The translations under genes were made by a program, and so were the position numbers. From Dokdonia sp. PRO95 (GTDB taxonomy: Bacteria; Bacteroidota; Bacteroidia; Flavobacteriales; Flavobacteriaceae), in NCBI RefSeq assembly GCF_000355805.1, contig NZ_CM001837.1, forward strand, positions 2,352,000 to 2,415,999: a stretch of DNA of 64,000 bases. The letters run 5' to 3'. Of this stretch, positions 35,651-42,670 are shown one piece after another (position 1 is the stretch's first letter; the number at the start of each line of letters is the position of its first letter). Under the pieces are notes generated by a model. It was not told the DNA's origin, searched no databases, and worked only from the letters and a program-made list of their open reading frames with translations.

Positions 35651-35881
35651 GATCTGTGTTTTTTGATTTTTTAAGATTCTGTAAGATAATCTGCAACTTG
35701 ATAACCTTTTCATAAAATTATGTTAATGGCAGATACTGAGATTGTTAATATTATTTTCGTAGCGATATAGACTTCATCTAGTATCACAAATACCTCATTA
35801 TTTATGAATTTTTAATCCTACAGCATTTATTGAAGCCACGCCTCATTCTGCGGTATTTTCTGTAAACGAAAAGAAGAATAG

Positions 35882-35889
35882 TATTTTTG
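35882..35889 (+). promoter_or_regulatory. -7 box TATTTTTG before a hydrolase gene
   Basis: A TAnnTTTG match 25 bp upstream of the start at 35915; no clear -33 TTG. Confidence 0.45.
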
Positions 35890-35914
35890 CAACGCATCCA
35901 TCAAGGCAGCATTC

Positions 35915-36721
35915 ATGAAAAAGCTCAAAAAACCATTGATTATACTATTTATTGTTGCAAACCTATACGCGATTCTCTGTGGAGGTTTATACTTCTTTCA
36001 AGACAATCTTATTTTTCATCCGCAGCAGTTGCCGCAGGATTATGCTTTTGATTTTGAACATCCGGCTGAGGAGGTTTGGCTTGATGCTCAAGATGGAGCA
36101 CGCTTGCACGGACTTAACTTTCAGGTGGATGATGCCAAAGGAACCATTTTATACTTTCACGGTAACGCTTCAAGTCTTGCTCGCTGGGGAGAGATTGTGC
36201 AGTTTTTTGTTGAGAAACAATATAATGTCGTGGTGATGGATTATCGTCAGTATGGCAAGAGTGGAGGAGCGCTTACTGAGCAAAATTTATATGATGATAG
36301 TTTGCTGTGGTACGCTTTCGCGAAAGCGCAATATCCCACAACTCCAATAATAAGCTACGGTAGAAGTCTTGGGACAACCTTTGCGACCTATGTGGCGTCT
36401 AAAGAAAATGTGAGCCAACTCGTACTAGAAACCCCATTTTACAGTATTGAAAACGAGGCAAGCTCAAGATTTTCTATCCTTCCAGTCAAGAAATTACTTA
36501 AATATGAATTCCCAACGTATCGCTATATAAATGATGTGCAATCACCTATTGCGGTGTTTCATGGTACAGAAGATGAAGTGGTGGCATACGCCCACGGAAA
36601 ACGATTATTTGACAGCATAGATCAACAAGAAAAGGTATTAATTACCATTCCAGAAGGTGGACATAATAACCTCATTGAGTTTCCTGCCTATGAGGAAGCT
36701 ATAGATAAGGTTCTTAATTAA
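35915..36721 (+). CDS. alpha/beta hydrolase (serine aminopeptidase S33 type)
   Basis: A 268-residue hydrolase with an N-terminal membrane anchor (PLIILFIVANLYAILCGGLYFF). Oxyanion region YFHGNASSLARW, nucleophile elbow YGRSLGTT (GXSXG), acid region HGTEDEVV and histidine in PEGGHNN: a full catalytic triad. It resembles BEM46/FrsA-like membrane-anchored esterases; substrate unknown. The palindrome at 36313-36328 is in frame (WYAFAKAQYP). Its stop directly abuts the stop of the convergent gene. Confidence 0.88.
   Translation: MKKLKKPLIILFIVANLYAILCGGLYFFQDNLIFHPQQLPQDYAFDFEHPAEEVWLDAQDGARLHGLNFQVDDAKGTILYFHGNASSLARWGEIVQFFVEKQYNVVVMDYRQYGKSGGALTEQNLYDDSLLWYAFAKAQYPTTPIISYGRSLGTTFATYVASKENVSQLVLETPFYSIENEASSRFSILPVKKLLKYEFPTYRYINDVQSPIAVFHGTEDEVVAYAHGKRLFDSIDQQEKVLITIPEGGHNNLIEFPAYEEAIDKVLN
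36313..36328. repeat. interspersed palindrome, perfect 16-mer
   Basis: CGCTTTCGCGAAAGCG, in frame in the hydrolase gene (AFAKA), between the substrate-binding region and the nucleophile elbow. Confidence 0.95.
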
Positions 36722-38089
36722 TTATCGTATCGTTTCTTCCTTAATCCATTTTGCAATGAGCGTTAGTGCTCTTGGAGCCATGGTTTGCTCTATTTCTGAG
36801 TATTCCGTTAACGCGCCAGTGGTGCTTTCTTGAAAGAGATGATTAAGCCCTTCAAAGGCTACTGTTCTTGTGCGCTCATTATTACTAGATGCAAAAGCTT
36901 CTTTTATAGCTTCCAGATTCTCTTCATAAGGAACTTGTAAATCCTTTTTGCCATTCATTGCGAGAATAGGAGTTTTGATTTTACTTAAATATGTACTTGG
37001 CTTCGTTCTTAGTAGACTTATGATCTCGGGAGTAGTGATTTGATTTGTGATGGATTCCACTTGCTGTGCGGGTACATTAGGACCAAGTTTGTTAAGTAAG
37101 GCTGCATTTACTTCGTTTTTTAGGTCTCTATGATTTTCTGGAGCATTTACAATGATCTCATAAGCAAGTCCTATCATTTCTAGTCCTTGTTGTATTTGAG
37201 CTTCTGGTACATTAAGTAACCGTTCTAGCGCTGCTTTTTGTGAGAGCATGAGTTGGTCACCGGCTATTCCAGGTCCTGCGAGCATGACTGTAAAATCTAC
37301 ATCATCATTAGTTGCCGCAATTTGCGGAGCAATAATCCCTCCTATGCTATGACCTATAAAACCAAATTTAGACTCCTTGAGATAAGAACGCTTTTTAAGA
37401 TACTCAAGTGCCTCCGTGGCATCTCTCGTAAACTCTGGGATACCTGCAGTTTTAAAAGTTCCAGTAGATTTACCTACGCCGCGCTCGTCGTATCTAAAAA
37501 CGGCAATCCCTTGTCTGGTGAGATAATCTGCAAGGACGTAGTATAACTGGTGGCCAAACATATCTCCATCTCTATTCTGCGGGCCGCTACCACTTATGAT
37601 AATAGCTACGGGAGGATTCTTAATATAATTAGGCAGCGTGAGTGTACCGGCAAGTTGGATATCGTCCTCCTTATTCTTAAAAACGAGTTCTTTTGTGGTG
37701 TAGTTAAAGGGCGCCTTCGGTTGTTGTGGTCTGTTTAATGTGATTACACCACGCTCGAGGTTGAGTGATACGGGAAAGTTATTTTGGATAATATTACCCG
37801 TAAAGCGATCATTTTCAAAAGCACCTTTGTATATGATATTAAAATCTGGAAAAGTCGCAACGAGAGTGTCATTTGTAAACGTAGTAGTTGCTGCTTTTCC
37901 CGCCATGAGTCCTTGGCTTGGGATATCCATTGTGGTGGCAAGAGCGCTATTTTCTTCTTGAATGTGAAAAGCAAAGTCCAGCTTTTTTCCTTGAAAGTCT
38001 ACGGTACCTGTCCAGTCTCCTGTAATTTCTTGTGAGTAGGAGGTAAGCGCGATTAAAAAACCTAGGATGAGTGTAAATAAAGCTTTCAT
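36722..38089 (-). CDS. secreted alpha/beta hydrolase
   Basis: A 455-residue exported hydrolase: signal MKALFTLILGFLIALTSYSQ, an N-terminal beta domain (GDWTGTVDFQGKKLDFAFHIQ, residues 20-110), then a catalytic domain. That domain has AIIISGSGPQNRDGDMFGH (oxyanion region), GFIGHSIGG (GXSXG), MNGKKDLQVP and GLNHLFQ (catalytic histidine). Similar to periplasmic S9-like or acylaminoacyl hydrolases of Bacteroidota. The reading frame ends against the convergent gene with no gap. Confidence 0.86.
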   Translation of the reverse strand: MKALFTLILGFLIALTSYSQEITGDWTGTVDFQGKKLDFAFHIQEENSALATTMDIPSQGLMAGKAATTTFTNDTLVATFPDFNIIYKGAFENDRFTGNIIQNNFPVSLNLERGVITLNRPQQPKAPFNYTTKELVFKNKEDDIQLAGTLTLPNYIKNPPVAIIISGSGPQNRDGDMFGHQLYYVLADYLTRQGIAVFRYDERGVGKSTGTFKTAGIPEFTRDATEALEYLKKRSYLKESKFGFIGHSIGGIIAPQIAATNDDVDFTVMLAGPGIAGDQLMLSQKAALERLLNVPEAQIQQGLEMIGLAYEIIVNAPENHRDLKNEVNAALLNKLGPNVPAQQVESITNQITTPEIISLLRTKPSTYLSKIKTPILAMNGKKDLQVPYEENLEAIKEAFASSNNERTRTVAFEGLNHLFQESTTGALTEYSEIEQTMAPRALTLIAKWIKEETIR

Positions 38090-38188
38090 AATGTACTAAT
38101 AAAGAATATCTAGGATACTAAGATACTTGTAAATGTATGGATTGAGGGTAAAGTGTTCAAATTTTGGCGAAAGCCTAACAAAAAGAAA

Positions 38189-38209
38189 CCCGAGGCTCGC
38201 GCTCTCGGG
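38189..38209. terminator. weak GC hairpin
   Basis: CCCGAG / CTCGGG stem with a 9-nt loop between two minus-strand genes; no T-run, so assignment as terminator is tentative. Confidence 0.4.
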
Positions 38210-38258
38210 AATCTAACCAACCAAAGTTGTCTATGGCTGTAATATCATGCGTTACTTC

Positions 38259-38771
38259 TTAAAACTGAGTAGAAGTTGGCGTTTTTTTGATTTTATAAGT
38301 CACAGTCTTTACAGAGTCATCATCATTGTTATACTCCTCAGACACCATATTTCCATCCTCATCAAAGTAGCTTACAGAAATTCCGTTTGCAGTTTTGAGC
38401 AAGTATACGTCACCTTTTGCAAGTTGGCGCATAGTTCCATACTCAGAGGTGTCATTATCACGAGTTCTCATAATCGTATATCCATCTTCAGATTCTTTAA
38501 GATTAAACTCAGAATCATTGTAAGTATACGTAACCTCACGTTTTACAACAGTATTTCCTCGTTGTAGCGTTTGGTTTAATTGTCCTTTTTCTGTAGGATC
38601 CAGTTGTGTAGGCGTTACGGTAGATACCTTTTCTGTTTTGTACAAAGTCTCATTACCTAGTGAAGACTTTACCGTCGTTCTTGTCGTTGTCGTTTCTTCT
38701 ATCGTTTCTTGTGCTTGTGCTGCAGTGATTGTAAAAAGTGCTGCACATACCGTATATATTAACTTCTTCAT
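38259..38771 (-). CDS. secreted protein of unknown function
   Basis: A 170-residue exported protein from the ATG at 38769-38771 (MKKLIYTVCAALFTITAAQAQ). The mature protein is rich in threonine and charged residues and contains LGNETLYKTEKVSTVTPTQLDPTEKGQLNQTLQ and DNDTSEYGTMRQLAKGDVYLLKTANGISVSYFDEDGNMVSEE. No family is recognised. It is probably periplasmic. A monocistronic gene. Confidence 0.72.
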   Translation of the reverse strand: MKKLIYTVCAALFTITAAQAQETIEETTTTRTTVKSSLGNETLYKTEKVSTVTPTQLDPTEKGQLNQTLQRGNTVVKREVTYTYNDSEFNLKESEDGYTIMRTRDNDTSEYGTMRQLAKGDVYLLKTANGISVSYFDEDGNMVSEEYNNDDDSVKTVTYKIKKTPTSTQF

Positions 38772-38956
38772 GTTGTTTGTTTTGGTTCTGTACAAAGGTA
38801 CCATGTAATCCCTCTATGAGGCTTAAGGGTATGGTAATGCTTTGCTAAGTCTTTGCCAAAGTTTGTGTAGCAACCTCCTCTTTCTCTTAAAATATCACAA
38901 CTTTCGGTTGTTTATATAAGCTTGGTCTGGCAGTCGGTAGATCTATAAATAAGAAT

Positions 38957-38964
38957 TATCTTTG
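38957..38964 (+). promoter_or_regulatory. -7 box TATCTTTG before ychF
   Basis: A TAnnTTTG match about 70 bp upstream of the ychF start; no well-spaced -33 TTG. A full palindrome lies between it and the start codon, so it would be in the 5' leader. Confidence 0.5.
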
Positions 38965-38997
38965 CATCCTGAAAAAAGAGTGGAAAGGTATTTTTTC

Positions 38998-39013
38998 CGC
39001 TTTCGCGAAAGCG
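38998..39013. repeat. interspersed palindrome, perfect 16-mer
   Basis: CGCTTTCGCGAAAGCG in the probable ychF 5' leader, 22 bp before the ATG. Confidence 0.95.
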
Positions 39014-39035
39014 TACTATTAATACACATTATTTT

Positions 39036-40130
39036 ATGAAAGCTGGAATCGTAGGATTACCTAACGTAGGGAAGTCAACCCTTTTTAACTGTCTGTCTAA
39101 TGCCAAAGCGCAAAGTGCAAACTACCCGTTTTGTACTATAGAGCCTAACGTAGGTGTGGTAAATGTACCAGATGAACGTCTGTCAAAACTTGAAGAGCTT
39201 GTAAAGCCTGAGCGTGTAATCCCTGCTACGGTAGAGATTGTAGATATCGCAGGTCTTGTAAAAGGAGCAAGTAAAGGAGAAGGACTAGGAAATCAATTTC
39301 TAGGAAATATACGTGAGACAGATGCTATCATACACGTACTACGTTGTTTTGATAACGATAATATTGTACACGTAGATGGAAGTGTAGACCCTATACGCGA
39401 TAAAGAAACCATCGATATCGAGCTACAACTTAAAGATCTTGAGACTACAGATAAGAAGCTTGAAAAAGTAAAAAGAGCATCGCGCACAGGTAACAAGGAG
39501 GCGCAAGCAGAAGAGGCAGTGCTTTTAAAAATAAAAGCAGGACTAGAAGCAGGTGTGTCTGTACGAGCTATTGAGATAGATGATGATGCCAGAGATGAGT
39601 ATGTAAAACCATTACAATTTATCACAGACAAGCCAGTAATGTACGTGTGTAATGTAGATGAAGGCGCTGCTGTAAATGGTAATGAGTATGTAACTAAGGT
39701 ACGCGAGGCTGTAAAAGAAGAAAACGCAGAGGTAGTAGTACTTGCTGTAGGTACAGAGGCAGATATTACAGAGCTAGATGATTATGAGGAGCGCCAGATG
39801 TTTCTTGCAGATATAGGTCTTGAAGAACCAGGAAGCGCTGTGTTAATACGTGGAGCCTACAAGTTATTAAACCAGCAAACATACTTTACAGCAGGTGTAA
39901 AGGAAGTACGTGCATGGACAATTAATATAGGAGCAACTGGACCACAGGCGGCAGGAGTAATCCACACAGACTTTGAGAAAGGCTTTATACGCGCAGAGGT
40001 AATACAATATGAAGATTTTATTACTTATGGTAGTGAGTCAAAAGTACGCGAGGCTGGAAAGCTAGCTGTACAAGGAAAAGAATATATCGTTAAGGATGGA
40101 GATGTAATGCATTTCTTATTTAACGTATAA
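39036..40130 (+). CDS. ychF: YchF/OLA1-type ATPase
   Basis: A 364-residue Obg-family P-loop protein that binds ribosomes and, in this family, prefers ATP. G1 is [12 protein letters not shown], followed by [13 protein letters not shown], the G3 region [23 protein letters not shown], and the C-terminal TGS-like domain ([28 protein letters not shown]). Length and start [13 protein letters not shown] are standard. Followed by a strong terminator. Confidence 0.96.
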   Translation: MKAGIVGLPNVGKSTLFNCLSNAKAQSANYPFCTIEPNVGVVNVPDERLSKLEELVKPERVIPATVEIVDIAGLVKGASKGEGLGNQFLGNIRETDAIIHVLRCFDNDNIVHVDGSVDPIRDKETIDIELQLKDLETTDKKLEKVKRASRTGNKEAQAEEAVLLKIKAGLEAGVSVRAIEIDDDARDEYVKPLQFITDKPVMYVCNVDEGAAVNGNEYVTKVREAVKEENAEVVVLAVGTEADITELDDYEERQMFLADIGLEEPGSAVLIRGAYKLLNQQTYFTAGVKEVRAWTINIGATGPQAAGVIHTDFEKGFIRAEVIQYEDFITYGSESKVREAGKLAVQGKEYIVKDGDVMHFLFNV

Positions 40131-40148
40131 GTACAAGCATCACTAAGT

Positions 40149-40182
40149 AAAAAGCCTCACTGTTTTCACAGTGAGGCTTTTT
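40149..40182. terminator. bidirectional terminator between ychF and BLUF genes
   Basis: Stem AAAAAGCCTCACTG paired with CAGTGAGGCTTTTT, a short loop, then T residues; lies between convergent genes. Confidence 0.9.
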
Positions 40183-40202
40183 TTATGACGGTTATTTGAT
40201 GG

Positions 40203-40616
40203 TTAATCAAGTATAATAAAAGATCGTAAAAGGCGTGATAGCTTATCTGAGGTAGTAGATTGTATCGAGTGTACTTTTAGATACGCTTTGATCTCATCTA
40301 GCTGCTCTCTATTTTCAATAGTTTGAAAACGTGAGTTATATTCTTCAAAAAGTGATTTAGGACTTTCCTTATTAATTACCTCAAACACGCTATGGTGACG
40401 CGTATCATGTTTGATTTTAGTAGTGTATAAGTTGGTGAGATACGCTTCGTCACCTTCTAGTACTTGGAAGAAGTTACCAAAAGAGTGTAGTAGTATACCA
40501 CGCACACCACGCTCATTATTGCGCTCATTAGTATGATCAAAGATTTCTTGAATTTCTTCTTCAGATAGATCCTCAGAGGCTTTACTAAAGTAACAGATGG
40601 TGTACACAGATTTCAT
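40203..40616 (-). CDS. BLUF-domain blue-light photoreceptor
   Basis: A 137-residue single-domain protein of the BLUF (FAD-binding) family. The N-terminal strand SVYTICYFSKAS carries the light-switch tyrosine position; the segment TNERNNERGVRGILLHSFGNFFQVLEGDE has the flavin-binding asparagine and the FFQVLEG glutamine. There is no output domain, so it probably signals by protein interaction. It stands alone, next to the start of the accessory island. A light sensor fits a surface-ocean lifestyle (inference). Confidence 0.88.
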   Translation of the reverse strand: MKSVYTICYFSKASEDLSEEEIQEIFDHTNERNNERGVRGILLHSFGNFFQVLEGDEAYLTNLYTTKIKHDTRHHSVFEVINKESPKSLFEEYNSRFQTIENREQLDEIKAYLKVHSIQSTTSDKLSRLLRSFIILD

Positions 40617-41331
40617 AACTAGGGATCTTCCGGCAAATATAAAAAGATTATGATAAATGTTTAACGCTTTTTAAAACTAGAGGGGCGTTATTGGAATTTT
40701 GATGAACAGAATTTTGGGGGTGGGTTTCTTACTGTTGTTTCTTACTGTTGTGTGCTCATTGTTGTGGGACATCTCTCTAAATCTCTCTTCAAAGAGAGAC
40801 TTCATTTTTTTTTTCCTTGCGGGGAAGTTGTGTTGGGCTGTGGTGTTTTTTCTTTTCTGTTGTTGCTTACTGTTGTGAAACATCTCTCTAAATCTCTCTT
40901 CGAAGAGAGACTTCGTTTTTTTTCCCCTTGCGGGGAAGTGGTGGTTGGTTTTCTTCCCTTGGCAGGGAAGGTTTTCTTGTTGTTTTCTCACTGTTGTTGC
41001 CTACTGTTGTGAAACATCTCTCTAAATCTCTCTTCGAAGAGAGACTTCATTTTTTCTTTCCCTTGCGGGGAAGTGGTGGTTGGTCTTCCGCCCAAGGCAG
41101 GGAAGGCTGTCGTGTTGTTTCCTCACTGTTGTTGCCTACTGTTGTGAAACATCTCTCTAAATCTCTCTTCGAAGAGAGACTTCATTTTTTCTTTCCCTTG
41201 CGGGGAAGGTTTTTTTTGGTTGGGTAAGGATGTTAGGTGTTGAGGAAAGGTGTGTTTATATTTTTTTTAGTGCTAAAAGTGCTCGGGTAGTGGGAGTTAT
41301 GTGGTTGATTTAAAAAAACTACAAAAAAGTG
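40617..41331. other. 715-bp non-coding stretch with hairpin repeat array
   Basis: No credible gene. It is dominated by the four-copy hairpin repeat described separately. Short open frames over it (reading SLFEERLHFFFP and similar) repeat with the DNA repeat and have no start or composition of a real protein. Confidence 0.7.
40770..41218. repeat. four-copy tandem hairpin repeat (about 111-135 bp period)
   Basis: Copies begin with CATCTCTCTAAATCTCTCTTC at 40770, 40881, 41015 and 41150 (spacings 111, 134, 135). Each contains the palindrome CTCTCTTCGAAGAGAG (40894-40909 in copy 2; one mismatch in copy 1) followed by a CCCTTGCGGGG hairpin. Copies 2 and 3 add a second hairpin of CTTCCCTTGGCAGGGAAG type. 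Together they could fold into a long multi-stem RNA or DNA structure. Confidence 0.92.
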
Positions 41332-41362
41332 TTGTTGTAAAGGAAAAAGCACTGTATATTTG
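41332..41362 (+). promoter_or_regulatory. promoter of tRNA-Ser (TTG ... TATATTTG)
   Basis: TATATTTG at 41355-41362 with TTG at 41335-41337 (17-bp gap) or 41332-41334 (20-bp gap). It sits 38 bp before the mature tRNA, as expected for a Bacteroidota promoter. Confidence 0.75.
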
Positions 41363-41400
41363 CACCCGCAATCAAGCAGATAGCTTGATGAGGCACTCTA

Positions 41401-41485
41401 GGAGAATTGGCAGAGTGGTCGAATGCGGCAGTCTTGAAAACTGTTGAGGGTCACACCTCCGGGGGTTCGAATCCCTCATTCTCCG
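41401..41485 (+). tRNA. tRNA-Ser (anticodon UGA)
   Basis: An 85-nt class II tRNA. Acceptor stem GGAGAAT pairs with ATTCTCC (41478-41484), discriminator G at 41485. The anticodon loop CTTGAAA gives anticodon TGA, a long variable arm is present, and the T loop is GGTTCGAATCC. CCA is not encoded (the next bases are CAA). It has its own promoter and terminator, and lies at the left side of the accessory island. Confidence 0.95.
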
Positions 41486-41491
41486 CAAAAG

Positions 41492-41516
41492 AAACCCGCA
41501 ACGTTGTTGCGGGTTT
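41492..41516 (+). terminator. terminator of tRNA-Ser
   Basis: Stem AAACCCGCAAC / GTTGCGGGTTT with loop GTT and a T-run, 7 bp after the tRNA. Confidence 0.9.
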
Positions 41517-41542
41517 TTTGTTTTATAACCATACGTCAAGCT

Positions 41543-41935
41543 CCGCTTGAAAGTAGGGGTAGAAAACAAAAAACCTAACGAGCACCGCTCGTTGAAGCTC
41601 TCATGCTTGCCCAGGATTCCCTTCTGGGATCACCGCAGGTAATCCCCTTCTAATTTTCGCCAATTATTTATTTCTAATTTCCGCTTGAAAGTAGGGGTAG
41701 AAAACAAAAAACCTAACGAGCAGAGCTCGTTGTAGGTTTCATGCTTGCCCAGGATTCCTCTTCTGGGATCACCGCAGGTAATCCCCTTCTAATTTTCGCC
41801 AATTATTTATTTCTAATTTCCGCTTGTAAGTAGGGGTAGAAAACAAAAAACCTAACGAGCACCGCTCGTTGAAGCTCTCATGCTTGCCCAGGATTCCCTT
41901 CTGGGATCACCGCAGGTAATCCCTTTCTTATTCCA
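41543..41935. repeat. three-copy tandem repeat, period about 139 bp
   Basis: Near-identical units begin at 41543, 41681 and 41820 (spacings 138 and 139). Each holds the hairpin AACGAGCACCGCTCGTT (AACGAGC / GCTCGTT; GAGCAGAGCTC variant in copy 2). After it comes a CCCAGGATTCC ... GGGATCACCGCAGGTAATCCC segment and an AT-rich tail (TTTTCGCCAATTATTTATT). No open reading frame of gene-like character crosses them. Confidence 0.9.
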
Positions 41936-41978
41936 TATTCGAATATAGAATACGTTACTTAAGCTATGCTACAACCGC

Positions 41979-42069
41979 CTATCGCCTACAAGCTACCGCC
42001 TACAAGCTACCGACTACCACCTACCAACTACCGCCTACTAACTACCGCCTACCGACTACGAGCTACCCC

Positions 42070-42072
<3 letters not shown>
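41979..42072. repeat. heptanucleotide tandem array, 14 units
   Basis: CTA recurs at exact 7-bp intervals from 41979 to 42070 (14 occurrences), consensus CTACNNN with GCC, AAG and CGA variants. On the minus strand this is TAG every 7 bases, which puts TAG stops in all three frames. The last CTA at 42070-42072 is itself the TAG stop codon of the adjoining 119-residue gene. Confidence 0.92.
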
Positions 42073-42489
<417 letters not shown>

Positions 42490-42670
42490 TTATTAAATGT
42501 ATGAATTGAGTGTAAATTAGGGTGGTTTTGTGCTGGGTTAGAGTTTGTTTTTGAGTTCCATCTAGTAAGTTTCTGGTTAAAGCCTATTTAAGTTGTTTTT
42601 CTTACACAGTTTATAATAATCTTCTTACAAAATATGTATCTTGAATTATCAAACTCATCATCAATCATCA

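Noticed and set aside
40770..41218. CRISPR array, because of regular repeats
   Set aside because: Repeats are over 100 bp and the intervening sequence is also repeated; no unique spacers and no cas genes in the window.
40677..41227. Open frames over the hairpin array reading SLFEERLHFFFP, FPARGKKTKS and similar
   Set aside because: They copy the DNA repeat unit in all frames, have no start or composition of a real protein and would be broken by a change in copy number.
41401..41485. tRNA-Ser as an integration attachment site
   Set aside because: No direct repeat of the tRNA 3' end and no integrase gene can be seen in this window; kept only as a hint.
41543..41935. Integron attC sites, suggested by ACCTAAC and the AACGAGC/GCTCGTT hairpin
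   Set aside because: The expected complementary GTTRRRY partner at the far end is absent, the hairpin is too short, and there are no cassettes or integrase.
42641..42670. Upstream TTG start of hsdR
   Set aside because: The ATG at 42671 gives the family N-terminus MNKKNLTERDI; the earlier residues are repetitive (HHQSS).
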